Position numbers and translations under genes: made by a program. 64,000 nucleotides of DNA from Brienomyrus brachyistius. Its lineage: Eukaryota; Chordata; Actinopteri; Osteoglossiformes; Mormyridae. Under the pieces are notes generated by a model that was given only the letters and a program-made list of their open reading frames with translations, had not been told where the DNA came from and made no database searches. Shown here piece by piece: positions 11,411-24,346 of this stretch (position 1 is the first letter of the stretch; every line of letters starts with the position of its first letter). Where the stretch lies: positions 248,001 to 312,000 of the forward strand of contig NW_026042427.1 in the NCBI RefSeq assembly GCF_023856365.1, read 5' to 3'.

Positions 11411-11650
11411 AAGTCAAGTATTTTACCATGTTAGTGAGCGTTTTCTTTCTGTGAATGACCTTCCACACGTGAACGTAAACTGGGCCCCTGAGCTAGGCCC
11501 TTAACTCCAAGTGCTCCTGGGACTGACTGGCCGTGCGTTCACAATGACCTTGCTTTGGATAAAAGAGTCTGCGAAATAACTAATTGTTAGCGGTAACAGC
11601 CACTACTGTCACCATTTTTAAGGGTGTTCGGCCTTTGTACTCAAACTCAC

Positions 11651-11775
11651 CTGAGTCTCGCGAACATTCTCCACTGTGAAGTTGAACCAGACCCTGAAGC
11701 GTGGGTTGCAAGTGTCTGGCCTGATGAACAGGTCAAACTCAAATTCGCTGATGTAATCCACGCGGCCAAGATTAC
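11651..11775 (-). CDS. agbl4: AGBL4 (cytosolic carboxypeptidase 6) exon 3
   Basis: This is a 125-nt internal exon on the minus strand, with acceptor CCCACAG directly before 11775 and donor GTGAGT directly after 11651. It enters in phase 1 and leaves in phase 0 (2 nt plus 41 codons). The peptide contains GNLGRVD, SEFEFDLFIRPDTCNPRFR and VWFNFTVENV, the highly conserved beta-rich N-domain of CCP6. It is almost identical to what I know of mammalian CCP6, with conservative changes such as a Phe for a Tyr in SEFEYDL. Exon 4, which should carry the IFNIVNFSK-type block, was looked for at lower coordinates on this strand and not found, so intron 3 runs off the window. The zinc-binding and catalytic residues lie in later exons outside the window. 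Confidence 0.96.
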
Positions 11776-12713
11776 CTGTGGGGGGAGAAGGCACACTGTG
11801 AGGGGTGCATTTAACGATGATTAACACGAACCCAGCAGAGTGGAAGGGATCTCTAGCCTCACTGATAGCATTGGCTGTTTACTGACATAAGCCAACAATG
11901 CCAAGGAACCTAATTAACCACTGGCTAGCATTTAAATGAAGTTGGTAGGCTTTCCAGTTTTATGCCAGAAGTTCCATTTTGAGTTCTTCAAAAATCGACA
12001 TTCAGTGAACACTGTTAGCGGTGATTTAAAACGCTTCTGAATAACATATTTGGGATAGTTATTCTTTATCTAAAATTTCACTAGATAGCTAAAAAGGTTG
12101 TGCTTTTCATTTCTATATCTATGCCTATGTTCATAAAATTAACAAATGAGGAGTCAACGTCTTTGTCATAGAACTTTTCTGTTGTTCCAGCTCAATGACA
12201 AAAAAGCAAAATTAATTCTGCTACGTACAGCATTATGCACACAAGTACAAATATGTGTGCAGCATGTTTAAATTGTGTATTTCTAACGAGTCAAAGCCAT
12301 CGCTCGTAACAGCAGAGCAATAACACCGCGGTAGTCAGTTTAAATACATATTAGCAAAGGAGATTCCACCACAGACTGGGAGACAATGACAGAGGTAATA
12401 GCACTGCAGAGGAAGGGCCTCAAATTAAAGGACGTGTTGATGTGAGCTCTGCTTTTTGTAAACGATCCTCAGATGAGCACAGAGACCGGGAAAAACACAC
12501 GGCCAAGCGGGGCTGTCCAATCATTTGTCCCTTTTCTCAACAGACATTTTGTTTGCCGTGTCTAACGAGTCGCTTCCAGCACTGCTCCCATTAAAACAGC
12601 ATCTTAGGACACGGGGATCTGTCAGTTTGCGATCAGCAATGCGATGAGTGTGATGCATCACCCCCATGCCGGACTCCAGTAGACCAGCTGTCAGCTGCAC
12701 TACTTAGGGCATG

Positions 12714-12830
12714 TTAGCAGTGCCAGTGAACCCACTAGGCAACACTAGGTAGCCACCTAGGGCACCATCTTCAGAGGGGGCACCAACTTAGCAAGCCGAT
12801 TTCCCGAGAGGCACATGGCTTTGACTAGTG
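12714..12830. mobile_element. Possible DNA-transposon fragment
   Basis: The strip with CCCACTAGGCAACACTAGG, CCACCTAGGGCACCATC and GGGGGCACCAACTTAGC looks like a dispersed vertebrate repeat. It is recognised only by composition and memory, and no ends are defined. Confidence 0.25.
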
Positions 12831-12880
12831 ATGCGTGTTAGCCTGTGATGTTTCTGAATTTGAGCTATGTTTTGGTTTAG

Positions 12881-13189
12881 TCACTCTGAAACAGGTGCGG
12901 AGAAACGGCACCCCCAATTTTGTAGACTACTTAAGAATAATTTACAGCTTAACACTCTAAACTGTATTATATTCAAGAGGAACATTCTGGTAAATCGGCT
13001 GCTGTCGTCCGGGATTTTGGAGTACATGGTACTTCTCAGTCTGTTCATCTTGCCAGCTGTCTGCCGCAGCCAGAGCAGATAGTACTGGTAGACAGGCTTC
13101 CCCTCATCCAAAAGTCTGAATAAACACAGTGAAATGGAGGAACAGCAGTACACAAACGGGACGGGGGGTTCCCTGGGATGCAAGGGCAA
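12881..13189 (-). other. Unassigned coding-like stretch on the minus strand
   Basis: This open frame of 102 codons contains a GC-richer core (about 13117 down to 12995) reading LLDEGKPVYQYYLLWLRQ then TAGKMNRLRSTMYSKIPDD. The core is preceded by a good acceptor (TTTATTCAG ending at 13118). No GT donor of good quality follows it, and the sequence turns AT-rich after the SSR codons. The spacing of aromatic residues recalls SURP-type motifs, but I cannot assign a family. It could be an exon of a nested gene, a fragment of a retrocopy, or chance. Confidence 0.3.
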
Positions 13190-14582
13190 TCAGCAAAGCG
13201 AGACAATGCGGTCTAGCATACAGAGCCACCACGAAGGGTGTGGGGGTGTAACGGAAACGTGACAGGGGCAGCAAATGCATAAGAAGCTTGTGGAGTCGCT
13301 CTGCTCAGCACGGAGGCAGCACGAGTGCTCCTGTGATGACTTGAGTATGACACTGCTTCTCCGGAGCAGCGTGACAGAAGGCCTCGGAAGACAACACAAC
13401 ACTGAAAAACAAACCATTTTTGAAACGCGTTCTTAAAAAAAGCCACCAGAGTGCGGAGCGGAAAACAGATGAAAAAAAAAAATATATGGATAAAACTGTT
13501 TAATGTAAACACTGCGGCAGTGACCAGCACTTCTCGGCACCCTGCAACGTTGATGGCCCAGGGGGAAAAGACCCCCCCCACCCCCCAGGGCCCCCCCTTC
13601 CCCAGTCAGACCATGTGGTGGGGAAGGAGTGTGGGACCAGCCAGCAGGTGCCAGGTAACACAGAGCTAATTACTGACAGATGGGGTAACGACCACACTGT
13701 CAGAGCAGATAGCTCTCCTTATGTCATCAGAAATAGCTAATCCATCGACTTCCCGAATACCCTTTCCTCCGCCAGATTAACTCTAGCGGGACTAACAGTC
13801 TGTATGCGCCTGGAGCGCATATCGGTGCAAAAGAAACAATGGCGTTCTAAAAACAAAAACAGGAAGCTTCCATTACAGGCATAGAATAAATAATCCTTTT
13901 TATGACTGCTGTTAAGAAAGCTGGCTAATAACAGATGATCTTTCCAAAAGCAGCAAAATATCACTGGTTAGCTCTGTAATCCAAACCATAGCATTTTCAA
14001 CTTCACACATTTAGATTCCATACGACAGAATGTAAATTATACATTGTTCTCAAATTGTTACTTCCACTGCAACATCAAATAAAAGCCAAAAGCTAGATGG
14101 TTTACAAGTCCAAAAGATTTAATATTTAAAAAAAAATGACTGAACATTTTGTAAGGACAAAATATGCAAAACTAGTAAGTGGACAAAATTAGCAAGCACA
14201 AAATGTACTAAATCAGTATTGAATTAATTTCTTTTGTTATTAATACATGTTAAGCATTTTAAGAAAATGTAACCTAAGCTATTTCTCCAATAGAGGTTTC
14301 CAATTTGAGTTATGAGTGTATAAGTATGGATATTTGCTTTTTTATTTTTTACATATTCATCAATGATCACAACAGCAGTCCAAATGTTCTTTAAATGTCT
14401 CAAATTGCTTAATTTAAATGAAAACATTTTTTTTTCATTTGTTTCTATTAAAATCATAATTTAATCATGGTTTAAAAAGGACAAAAAGCTGTCCTGACAT
14501 ATTTTTTGTTCCCTTTTTACGTAAATGCTGCTTTCCTGTGTTTTCCACGACTGGTTCTCTAATCCGAGGCTGAGCTAGCCTA

Positions 14583-14788
14583 GATCCCAGCACAGGAAGC
14601 TGAGGGCCAGGAGCACCCTGGGTAGGCCTCCCAGCCCATCACAGTACACCCTCCCACACCATCGAGAGAGACAAATTCACTTAAAGTGCATGTTCTGCAC
14701 GGAGGGAGGAAACCGGAAATCCCCCAGGCGAAACGCACATGACCTTGGGAAAGAGACACACACTCCACACACAGCTCGACCAGCACGC
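14583..14788 (-). mobile_element. Old tRNA-SINE fragment
   Basis: On the minus strand this diverged copy carries the SINE body: the complements of GGAGGAAACCGGAAATCCCC and ACACACACTCCACACACAGC follow the order of the intact copy at 52886-53248. The tail and the promoter boxes are too eroded to place. Confidence 0.5.
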
Positions 14789-16894
14789 TGCCTTATACGG
14801 ATACAAAGCGTATCGATACATCATCATTAAGAGAATGTTTCCTGAAACAGGAGGAAAATAATGAAGAAGAAAAATAATCTGCATGGAAAAGATCCACACC
14901 TTGCCTTACCATATGTGTGTGTGTGTGGTTTCATTATGGATCACATACACAAATGCACCAGAACCCGAGTACTGGGCCTTATTCTGCATATAGGCTTTTA
15001 AAACAGGAATTAGTGGAAACAAGCACAGCTGCGAGTAAGACGAACTAAAAATGTGATCCACACCTGTTCCAAGCAGATGTGTTATGTGATCCATCAACTT
15101 CAATATCTCTGTGTTTAATGGGCATATTTACAGTAATAGGTTTAACGGCACATAGAATATGAACACACACTGATGAAGCCCTTTAACGATATGCGATGCA
15201 TGTCGAAAGCTTGAAATGTTCCTCTTTGGTTTGTTGTTAAGAGATGGTTAAACTCATTCCTATACGAGAGAATAATTCTGAAAATTATGGTGCACAAAAC
15301 ATTAGCACCTGTTATTGTTCCAAGAGTAAAACCGTTGACCTAATAATATGCTATTAATCACACGGGGGACTTCAGACATTAATTGTATACGTGCAGCACA
15401 TATACAACAGATCCACGTTACAGTAAATTTCTTATTGTTTTCTACTGTTCACTGTGTTAAAATATAAAAAAGAGACCCTTGCTGCAGCGGCACATTCACG
15501 ATATGGAGAGGTGCAGTCACCTGACCATTAAAAGGTAACCGAGCAGCTGGCTGCAATAGCCATTCATGGAGCATCTAACGTGGCTCCTCTAACATCCATG
15601 ACTGTTAATGGAGGCTTTATCATCACATTTCAGTTTCATTTGGAAAACACTTACGAACAGTTTAGTGAGGTGTGCTTGGTGAAATGTTCCCAAGTCTGTG
15701 CTAGCAGATATGTGCACAAGAAGCACCTCCTTCATGCAGAGGGTTTCTACTACCAAGAGTTAAGAATTTACCTAAATTGTGTTTTTTATATTTCTTTACT
15801 CTCCAGTAATTTCCTGAAACAATGGATGGCCGTGTGTCGAAATACAGAAAGAGGGAGAATGTTCCTTGGCTTGGGGTTTCAGGGGCGGTGCAGACCCCCG
15901 GTGTGCGAGGGCATGAGGTGTGAGAGGCGGAGTGAGCAGCCCCCCTCGCTGGCCCGCAAGGCCCCATGCGCCGGCTCCCCGTGAAAATAATGACTTCCAT
16001 CGGCTTTTGAGGCATTGTCCTGTGTCTGCATGAGCAGTACCATTTGTCTCCTCTGCCAAGTGCCGCCGTGCCCATATCACAAAGAAATTGCCCTGTCCTC
16101 TCCCAGGAATGTCTGTTATGCAACAGTCATGCTCTTGCTGGCCGGCGCGAAACCTCACACATACTACCATTAATTTGTTGATTTATTTATTTATGATGAA
16201 ATAATGAGACATAATTGCCTACTGTGTATTTTGTGGTGAGTCAACTGCTTAGCTCTTAGTAGTTTAGGCTACATGCCACCTTAATGTGCTTAACATGGCC
16301 AAAAGGGGGCAGCAGCCAGGGGGCCAGGAGTGGGAGAACCTGGACAGGAAGCTAGCGCTTCTGAGTGCCAATGACAGTGGAGAGAGGAGGAAGAGGCAAA
16401 GAAGAGGAAGAGGATGCAGCCACACAAGGCACCCAGTCGCCAGCCTGACTCCTTAAACTATCAGCTCCTAGTAATAATGGGTAAGAGAAAAAAAAACTTG
16501 TAAAATATTCATTTTAGACAAAATTATATAAGAATGTATCAAGCGGAAGGTTCATTTGAGTACAGGACCAGCAGATACAAAATCATTGTGACAGTGCATT
16601 CTGTAAATGAAATTAATATGTCTCTCAAAACTTAGGTACCTCTGGCTGCAAAAGAAGTTTAAAAATGTAACTGCAAAGTAGATAATGTGAAAGTAGATGG
16701 TAATCTTCTATGCTGTCATGTCCAAAAATAAAAATGATTTGTAAACTTAATAGCATAGCTGACATTTTTGGTGCCTTGTGCTCTGTGTATAGTCTACCAA
16801 ATTAAATTACATACACGCGGTTTGCAAACAGCTAACTGTAATTCAGCATTCACTGTATTTTTTTAAACATTCATGGTCAATTTTATTAACATCA

Positions 16895-17001
16895 TCCTGT
16901 CTGGGGTGTTACCCGTCTTGTGCCCTGTGCTGCCTGGGATAGGTAACCCGCCCCTGCCCCCACCCCCCTCTGGCCCTGACCAGATGGATGGATAGGTGGA
17001 T
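16895..17001 (+). mobile_element. Old tRNA-SINE tail fragment
   Basis: TCTGGGGTGTTACCCGTCTT, GTGCCCTGTGCTGCCTGGGA and the closing AGATGGATGGATAGG follow the order of the SINE 3' half with its GGAT-type tail. The 5' head is missing. Confidence 0.6.
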
Positions 17002-20000
17002 CTTTTAAACACAAGAATTCACAATAAACTATCAATAAATAATACTGGAGATTATAAAAGTATAGCAAAGTCAGGGGAGCGTAAAGGCAGAGGAAGAGGG
17101 TTTTGGAGGATTTTTAGGACCGTTTCCGCCCCCCGCTGCCCCGACATCCCGTGTCGGCGCAGGGTGCAGTGGGTCATTCTTAAATGCGCATGTTCTATCT
17201 AATCCCATTATGGGAGTACAAGCGTGAGCAGTCACAGGGCTCAGGCAGCACAATGGGCAGCCCGAGCGCAGATGGACCCCAGTGTCACACGGCGCTGAGC
17301 AGGCCGCCTGTGGGGCTCTGGGCTTCAGCCCACACATCTACACATCTCCCAGCCGCCCGTCTGTCATTATCCGCACTTCACAGGGCATAGGTTTCTCGCA
17401 GCTCCTCCTATTTTCTCAAAATGTATTAATCTAAGCTATTCTAAGTATTAATAAACCATACTGCTCTATTTCAAGGCACGTATAGCCAAAAGTTATTACA
17501 ATAATATAACATTCCTGATTTAAATAATATCACTTCTACATACTGGGGAAGCGACTGGTCCCATCTGTATTGTGTACTCGCATGACAGAAAATGAAATCT
17601 GCGAAAAGATTTTCGTAGCAGAATGGGAAATACGGAAGACGTATGGAAATTTTCTTTTGCCTCACCCCAAGTAAAGGATCGATGAATGTGCCTCACTTAA
17701 TCACACTGCAGGCTGACATTCTGAGCGTGAGCTAAAATAATAAATCGTTTCAATTATTTAATGACTGCCCAGATGGTTGACGTGATATACATTGTCACTG
17801 GAGTATGTGTCACTTGCCGATGTTAACAGTAAGTCTTAGCAAGAAAAAAAATACATAAATATTAATACGGGGATAGATGGGCAGCAAGTATTCCTGACAG
17901 GAAGTGTTTTGCACTCTGACTAAATCCTTTGAAGGCAGGTTAAAAAAAAAGACAACCGACAAGGGCATCCCTTGGTGTGTCAGGTGCTCCTAAACCCCCA
18001 GCCCTGTTACCAACGGCTTTGTAAATTAAAGGGGACTGGGCTGAGTGGGTACCTCCTAAATACATCTGCTCCATTTCATTATTGGAAAACACATCAGCCT
18101 CGCCCAGACTGAAAATTCCAGGACAGCTGATAAAGATTCACCTCAAGATGGAATTGATTTAAACCTAAGGAGTGGCGTCTCAGTTAAGACCTTCGGCAAA
18201 AGCCTGTCCTTGCAGCTCTCTGGTGTATCGAGGCAAGCTGTCAATGAGGCCCCATCAGCTTCAATGCCATTATTTACAATCCAAGCCAGCATCGCACTGT
18301 AACAGTGGCTGTCCCTAAACTGCAAAAGGCACTGATGTACGCCTCACGAACCCAATCAGAGCTAAAAGAATTACGTGTTAAAAGAAGACACAGTTAAAGC
18401 CGAAGGGAAGTAGCTTCACGATGTGCCACTAGCTCAAATTCAAGTACTGTCCTGAAGATGGCAGTGAGTGCAAAAATATAAATAAAACGCATCCCCACTT
18501 ACCATGAAATATAAAAAGAAAAGATAAAGATGGAAAAGAAGGAAGATGGCAAAGCAAAATGAATTTTTATTAATAAACCGTCCTCCCTTCTAGCCTCACG
18601 TTTACCTGGCTCCCTTCCCAAAAGAGGAAGTGCTGAAAGACAGATCTCAAGGGTACCAGCATGACACAGTAGGCAACCGCAATCTAGAAAGTTACAAATT
18701 ACTAAGTTCACATATTTGCAAAGCCCTTCCATTACAGCCTTTTACAAATAAAGCCTTAAGCTACTCTGGCCTTTAGTAGTTGGTTATAGGTCACGGCAAG
18801 GCCTTCATAATGTAATTAGCTAAACCCCATCAGCTCTGTCAGCTCGGCAGTGGTACAAAATGTCTGGCTACTTGCAGCCATTTAACAAGACCTTATAAAG
18901 GCACCCTGTGTTCTTATCAAACACTTATAGACGAGGTAATGCCCAAGGTAATGCAGTTATATTACTGGTTGGCTTTGTTATCCCTCCCTCCCGTTCTAAA
19001 ATGAATTTTCAGGCTGGGTAAGCGCAGGTAAGCAAATACCGGAGTGTTCCAATGGCGTGGCGTCCGTTTATAGGGGAACCGCGAGGACAGTGAAGGACAA
19101 GACGGAGCAGTGGAATATCAGTGCGGGCGTTTTATTTTAGCTGCCGTCTCCCACCTGCGGTATCACAGATCAGAGCCCTTCCTGCAGAGAGCTTGCAGAT
19201 GAAAACAGAAGGAGCTGAAAGGGACCTTGGTGGGTCCGGTGCAATGAGAAGGTCAACAGGACTGCTATGGACGCCCGTCATTATCTTGGTAGCATGTTAT
19301 CGGCCAGCCTGCAGCCCGGCTTATTTACAGTTATTGCTCCCACTGGATCCACACTTCAGCTCTCGGGTCTGATTGCTCTGTAATGAGTTTAGGAACGGAG
19401 AGAGTGAAAGGGAGAGAAAGAGAAACAAATAAGCAGAACGATCTAACCAAACTGCTGCCAACGGGCAAGCAGAAAGTAGAGCTCCCAAGAGCTACTGGAA
19501 TACTTTTTCACTTGGGTTTTGTCGATGAAGAGGAGGACATACTCAGGCGTTCCAACCCTGATGTGTGCAAACAGGCGAGAAGGGTCCAGTCCTGACAGGC
19601 CATGCTGAGTGGGGACTCCAAACATAACCGGGCTGGCTGACACAGAAAGGATGAGCCTGCAGGGTCGGACCGGACCGGACCGGGCCAGGCTGGGCCCGCC
19701 TCCCCTGGGGAACCTCCCTAGCTGTAGGTTAATCGGGCAGCTCCACATTTCGAGTTGGGCCTCAATTATAAAGAGTAAAGCACATTTGGTCTAAGGACTG
19801 AGCCCGTGAAGAAAAGGCCATCTGCAGATGCCGCCACAGAGGCAATGTGGTTTCGTGGAGGAAATCTCTCATTGTGAAACAGCTTTTCAATCTGGGGAAT
19901 TACACATAGTGCAGCCACTGTCAATGCTCTGCCAGCTATGAAAGGGAAAGAAAAAAAACCTCTTCAGAGAGCTATTCAAAGGCTTGGCATCGCATCATTT

Positions 20001-20266
20001 TTTAGGAGTCGCTCTGGCAGGCTGTATCCAAACATAGCGCAATTACTTAAGCGCAGTTAAGCAATGGAGCAATAAATATATATAACAAAGTCAAACGGCA
20101 CCGAGGAAAAAATTGCAATTTTAAAAACACAGAAAGGGCAAATCCTTCTAAACGCGTTCTAATCCTCGTTAAACGTGTTAAATGCTAGAGATGCGGGTAC
20201 ATTGCTCGACGTATCAATTTTCTTAAGCAAAATCTTCTATCGTCGCAGGAAGCAGCGGGCCCAGCA

Positions 20267-20297
20267 GGGGTGGGGGCGGGGGGGGGGGGGTGTGGGG
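20267..20297 (+). repeat. Poly-G tract
   Basis: GGGGTGGGGGC precedes a run of 13 G and then TGTGGGG. The run could form a G-quadruplex on the plus strand. It lies deep in intron 2, in a less AT-rich stretch (19000-20540) where I see no gene. Confidence 0.7.
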
Positions 20298-21579
20298 CGT
20301 TTCACACAGATAGGACACTCTTCAAAGGGCAGCCGCCAAGTTTCCCCCTCGTTAGGAGGACGACTGTCCGCTCGGCTACTGAGACACTGAAATGGCGCAC
20401 GCTCGTTTACAGGCAGCGTTTAGGGAGGGCCAGCTTCGGCAGGCTGTTATGGGCGCTTAGAAAGCCTTTTCAAGCTTTCAGAGGGAAAAGAAGACGCCTG
20501 TACATTTCCTGCACTTGGGAGACCACTTAAGTGCGAGCATCTGCCAGCAGAGCTCATGTAAGCTGCATGTATTTAATATCAGTTACTGTAGAAAAAAGTC
20601 ATTCTAAATTAAAAATGACATGCAGCTGTTTGTTTCCCTGAGTCATTAATCTCTGCCCGGAAATGGTGTTTCTCTAACACACTGGTCGTTTTGTCCCAGT
20701 AACCCTGTTTGGTTTTTGAGGGATTCATTGTGCTGCTGCCTCTCGTAGTAAGACCTGACTAATCAATGCAAAACAAAGACAATAAAACATATTACACTGA
20801 GAATATACATGCTTCATGTATGAAAACACGTGAAAAGCAGAGAGCAGTCTCTGAAAGACGATTGGCTACCACTTGAGTGTAACTTGATTTATGCTAAACA
20901 CTAAATAAAAGTTTAACAGTTATTAGGTCAATAGCTAAGACTCTATGGTGTTGGTCTGGAGAAGGGAACAGTTTAAGTTTTGAAGTTACAGAGTGCTATT
21001 ATCGTACTGTTATAAGTGTATTATATTCTCCATGCATTCAGAATTGAAAGCCATACTATTTTTTGTGCAAGTTGTTGTGTTGACATTAATATGTTGTTGG
21101 CTGTTTGTTGATAATTTGTCCATAACATAGTTGGGCTTTATCAAGCAACAGCACATGGTTGATTAATTTTGCATTTTATGCAAATATATGTGTCTATGAT
21201 ATTTTTGACATATTGTTCCTTAGAACTTAATAAATTAAAGCTTTGTACCATAGACATATCCTATATAAAATAATTTAAAAAGACTATTTGTTGAAACTGC
21301 TTATTAGAAATTAATCATTTCACAGTCTTTTTTTACATTCATAAAACGCCAGTTGCCACTACAAACAGTAGATTAGCAAGAATGTTTTCAACATTTTCCG
21401 TATGATTTGAGACTGTAGGTTATTGGAGTCGATGTCAAATAGCCATTGAGATTCAGACATATCAATATTCAGCATATATGATATGCACATTACGTGGCCA
21501 GACATTTACTTAACTTATGACGTATAATATTCTACGATTATTTGGGCAGGATTTGTTAAATCTGTACACACAAACACAC

Positions 21580-22160
21580 ACACACAACGATGAGCCAAAA
21601 CATTATGCCCATCCCACGTGACTTAAACAACACTGACTGTAATGTATTAAGAAAAAATAGTTCTGAGATACATTAAATGGTAAGATTCAATACTCATACT
21701 CCATGTTTGGAGTATGTCTGACTGGGTCAGAGCATTGTCGACATGGAAAGGCTCGTGGGGTGCTGACGTTCAGCCATGGTGAGGACCTCTGGAGAGCGGT
21801 CTGGGGAGGGAAAATCCATGAACCACTGACAGGGAGTTGGGTGACTAAGACCTGTCAATGTGAGAAGTGAACTGAGGCTATCCTGTGGGGTCTGAACTAA
21901 CAAAATAGCTACTATGGCACAAATGGTAGATAATGTTGATGATGGTTATGGAAGTAATGTGTCATGACACACAGTGCATGGATCCCTTCTACATAGCTGC
22001 AGACTGGACTTGTTGGTCCAATGCATCCCACAGCCATCCACATGATAGAACAAAAACGGCAGTCATGGGCACAAGGACAGTCTTAACAGTATTAATTCTA
22101 TCTTTAATCAGAGTAACCATGGCAGGACAACTTATTTTGAGTACACCACTAAGTGTAATA
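21580..22160 (+). pseudogene. Tc1-like transposon relic, family C
   Basis: The left end has CAACGATGAGCCAAAACATT, the start of a Tc1-like family I know from fish. The N-terminal transposase region follows in order and badly decayed: GACTGGGTCAGAGCATTG, GGTCTGGGGAGGG, CACTGACAGGGAGTTGGGTG, ACACACAGTGCATGGATC and CTGCAGACTGGACTTG. The latter fuses to CAATGCATCCCACAG, which belongs near the 3' end, so the middle of the element has been deleted. It is an inactive, internally deleted copy. Confidence 0.7.
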
Positions 22161-23059
22161 GGTTTATAAAAGGTGTTTCAGAATGACATAAAGACTTAAT
22201 ATATTTTTTTAGTTTCACACATATCCGAATTGCACTGAATCTGAAGACAGGAGCTATGAAAATATAATAAACACATAATTATTGTATTAAACAGTTAATT
22301 AGTTCCGTTGCATTTTTCTTCATTGCATCGTAACAATGTTCTACAGATACAAAGGAAAAAAAACTCAATTTCTCTCTCAATTTTAATGGTTGACATTATT
22401 TAATGTGCCAGTTGTTTAATCAGTATCTGTCAGACAGGCCTCTCAGATATCATGTTCAGCATCAGACTCGAAATGAATGATTGGTCTGGCTCTGGTTAAA
22501 AGAGAATATTCCTAAAAAGAAATAAATGTGTAACAGATTGGAATGACAGTTTTGAGAGCCTCATTACTTCTCATTTTCGATATGTTCAAAAAGCTTTAGG
22601 GTTATATTATGTTGTTGTATCACTGGTCCAAACACACCACAGGGACTCGCTTAAGCTGGCATATTGACGGGAAGGTTACAGACACGGCCACTTAAAGGTT
22701 AGCCAGCAAGGAACCATCAGAGCCTTCATTATCTTGGTATGGATCCATGATAATTCTTGGGCTTTTCCTTACAGCGCGACAGCTGATCGACGCTGGCAAA
22801 TGTCGCCCATTACCGCCAGGTCTCATTGAGCCAATGCCTTCCTCTGTTATTGCTGAAGGGGCCGGCTGTCTCATGCCAGGCTTCTAGAAGATGATACTAC
22901 TGCAGCAAAAAAAATACGTGCCCTCTGCTAACATCAACACGAGCATCAGGGATAAAAACAGAACCCCAAACTGCTAATATATGTTGGGCCCATTGCCTTT
23001 TTGGATGCTGCCTTCCTTGAAATCAAATGTATTTACTAAATGACAGTTCCATGTAGACG

Positions 23060-23300
23060 TTCGGCATGGCTGGGTGGCATATCGATTCTGTGGTACCACT
23101 GTTCCTTCACACCTCTGTCGGTGGGGGTTTGAATGCTACCTCCTGTGTGTGGAGGTTGCAGGTCACATGAGTGTGTGCCCTCCAATGGACCAGCATAGCG
23201 TCTCCAGTGCACCTGAGCCTTGTGCCCTACGCTGCCTGGGATTGGCTCCAGGCCCCTACGAGGCTCTAACCAGGATAAGCGTTTAAAAGTTGAAGGATGG
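23060..23300 (+). mobile_element. Old tRNA-SINE, nearly full length
   Basis: Diverged from the young copies but in the same order: GGCATGGCTGGGTGGCATA head, TTCACACCTCTGTCGGTGG, GAGTGTGTGCCCTCCAATGG, GTGCCCTACGCTGCCTGGGA, AGGATAAGCGTTTAAAAG and GAAGGATGGA. The promoter boxes are eroded. Confidence 0.65.
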
Positions 23301-24154
23301 ATTTCTCATGCCTCAGTCTGTGGTTTCCTCACATCAAAATGTGACAGGGAAACAAAATATGACATTTCAATAAAGCAATATGGCTGCGGATACATTTCAA
23401 GCAAATCAGGAAAAATAAACAAAGGCTGTTTAAATAACACAGACTGGTAAAGCGTTACAAATTCTTGCCATTTTTCCAAACTGCATCTGTTTGCCCAAGA
23501 TGAAAAATGACACGTCTGCCTCAAAACTGTGTTTATGGCATCAGGATTGCTAAGAAACAAATTACCCCATCACTGGAGCTGTATGCATACACAACGCTGT
23601 GGTGCAATAGAGGTTTGTTGCAGTCATTTTCATTTACGGGATCTTTATATCATTCAAACAAAGGAAGGGGTTTGTGTTGCCTACAACTTAAGCCCCAAGG
23701 ACTACAAACACCATCACTGCTATGTTTGCAATACGCTTCCTGTCCAGACCAACCGCACTGACTCTCTGTAGTATTGTTAAAGTGCAGTGAAGGCTTGTAG
23801 ATGGAAGAAAGGAAATTCTTTCACCTTCTAAACTGTCACAGACATATTTATTAGTATGACTTATTATATAACAGTAAATCTGAAAGCAGAATTTTGTATC
23901 AAAATGTATACCACAATAAAAAATGAAAAAATTGATCCCTGTGGTAAAATGTTAGTCTCTGTCAGCAACATAAGTTTTCCTATTGAGAGTTCAAATCCAT
24001 CTGAATAACCTCAGAATTACACACAACAGAAAGCCTCTTCAGAGATGTCATTGCTCAGAACTGCTATGTTTTGTCACTCCCGTGTCATACTGTACTGTAT
24101 GATATGTTTGTTTATTTTTAAGGTACTGAAATAACTTTTCTCTTCATATATATG

Positions 24155-24155
<1 letters not shown>

Positions 24156-24207
<52 letters not shown>
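24156..24207 (+). repeat. (GT)n microsatellite
   Basis: About 26 dinucleotide units, directly followed by a SINE tail fragment at 24208. The repeat occupies the position of the CA/TG-rich middle of the SINE, so it probably expanded from it. Confidence 0.95.
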
Positions 24208-24209
<2 letters not shown>

Positions 24210-24346
24210 GTGAGTGTGCCCTGTTATGGGTTGGCACCCCATTCTGGGTTGTTCCCTTCCTTGTACCCATACTTTCTAGGATAGGTTCTGGGCCTATGCA
24301 ACCCTAAATAGGACAAGCAGTTACAGAAAATGGATGGATGAGATAC
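24208..24346 (+). mobile_element. tRNA-SINE 3' half
   Basis: GTGAGTGTGCCCTGTTATGG, GGCACCCCATTCTGGGTTG, TCTAGGATAGGTTCTGGGCC, AGGACAAGCAG and AAAATGGATGGATG follow the 3' half of the SINE up to its GGAT tail. The (GT)n microsatellite replaces its middle. Confidence 0.75.

Larger units (their letters stand above)
1..11650 (-). other. AGBL4 intron 3 (partial)
   Basis: This is the 5' part of intron 3, starting at the donor after exon 3 and running off the window. I find no AGBL4 exon here. Recognisable contents are listed separately: MITEs (21-173, 360-472, 6986-7239), a SINE-derived minisatellite (about 5110-6000), Tc1-like relics (7240-8036, 9370-10015), a SINE tail (8922-9070) and a transposon nest (10593-11410). 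Stretches 481-5100, 6010-6570, 8040-8900 and 10016-10590 hold short chance ORFs and nothing I recognise. 600-900 is locally GC-rich without a recognisable gene. Confidence 0.85.

Noticed and set aside
1..11650. AGBL4 exon 4
   Set aside because: No minus-strand block resembling the expected IFNIVNFSK region with splice sites was found, so it presumably lies beyond the window.
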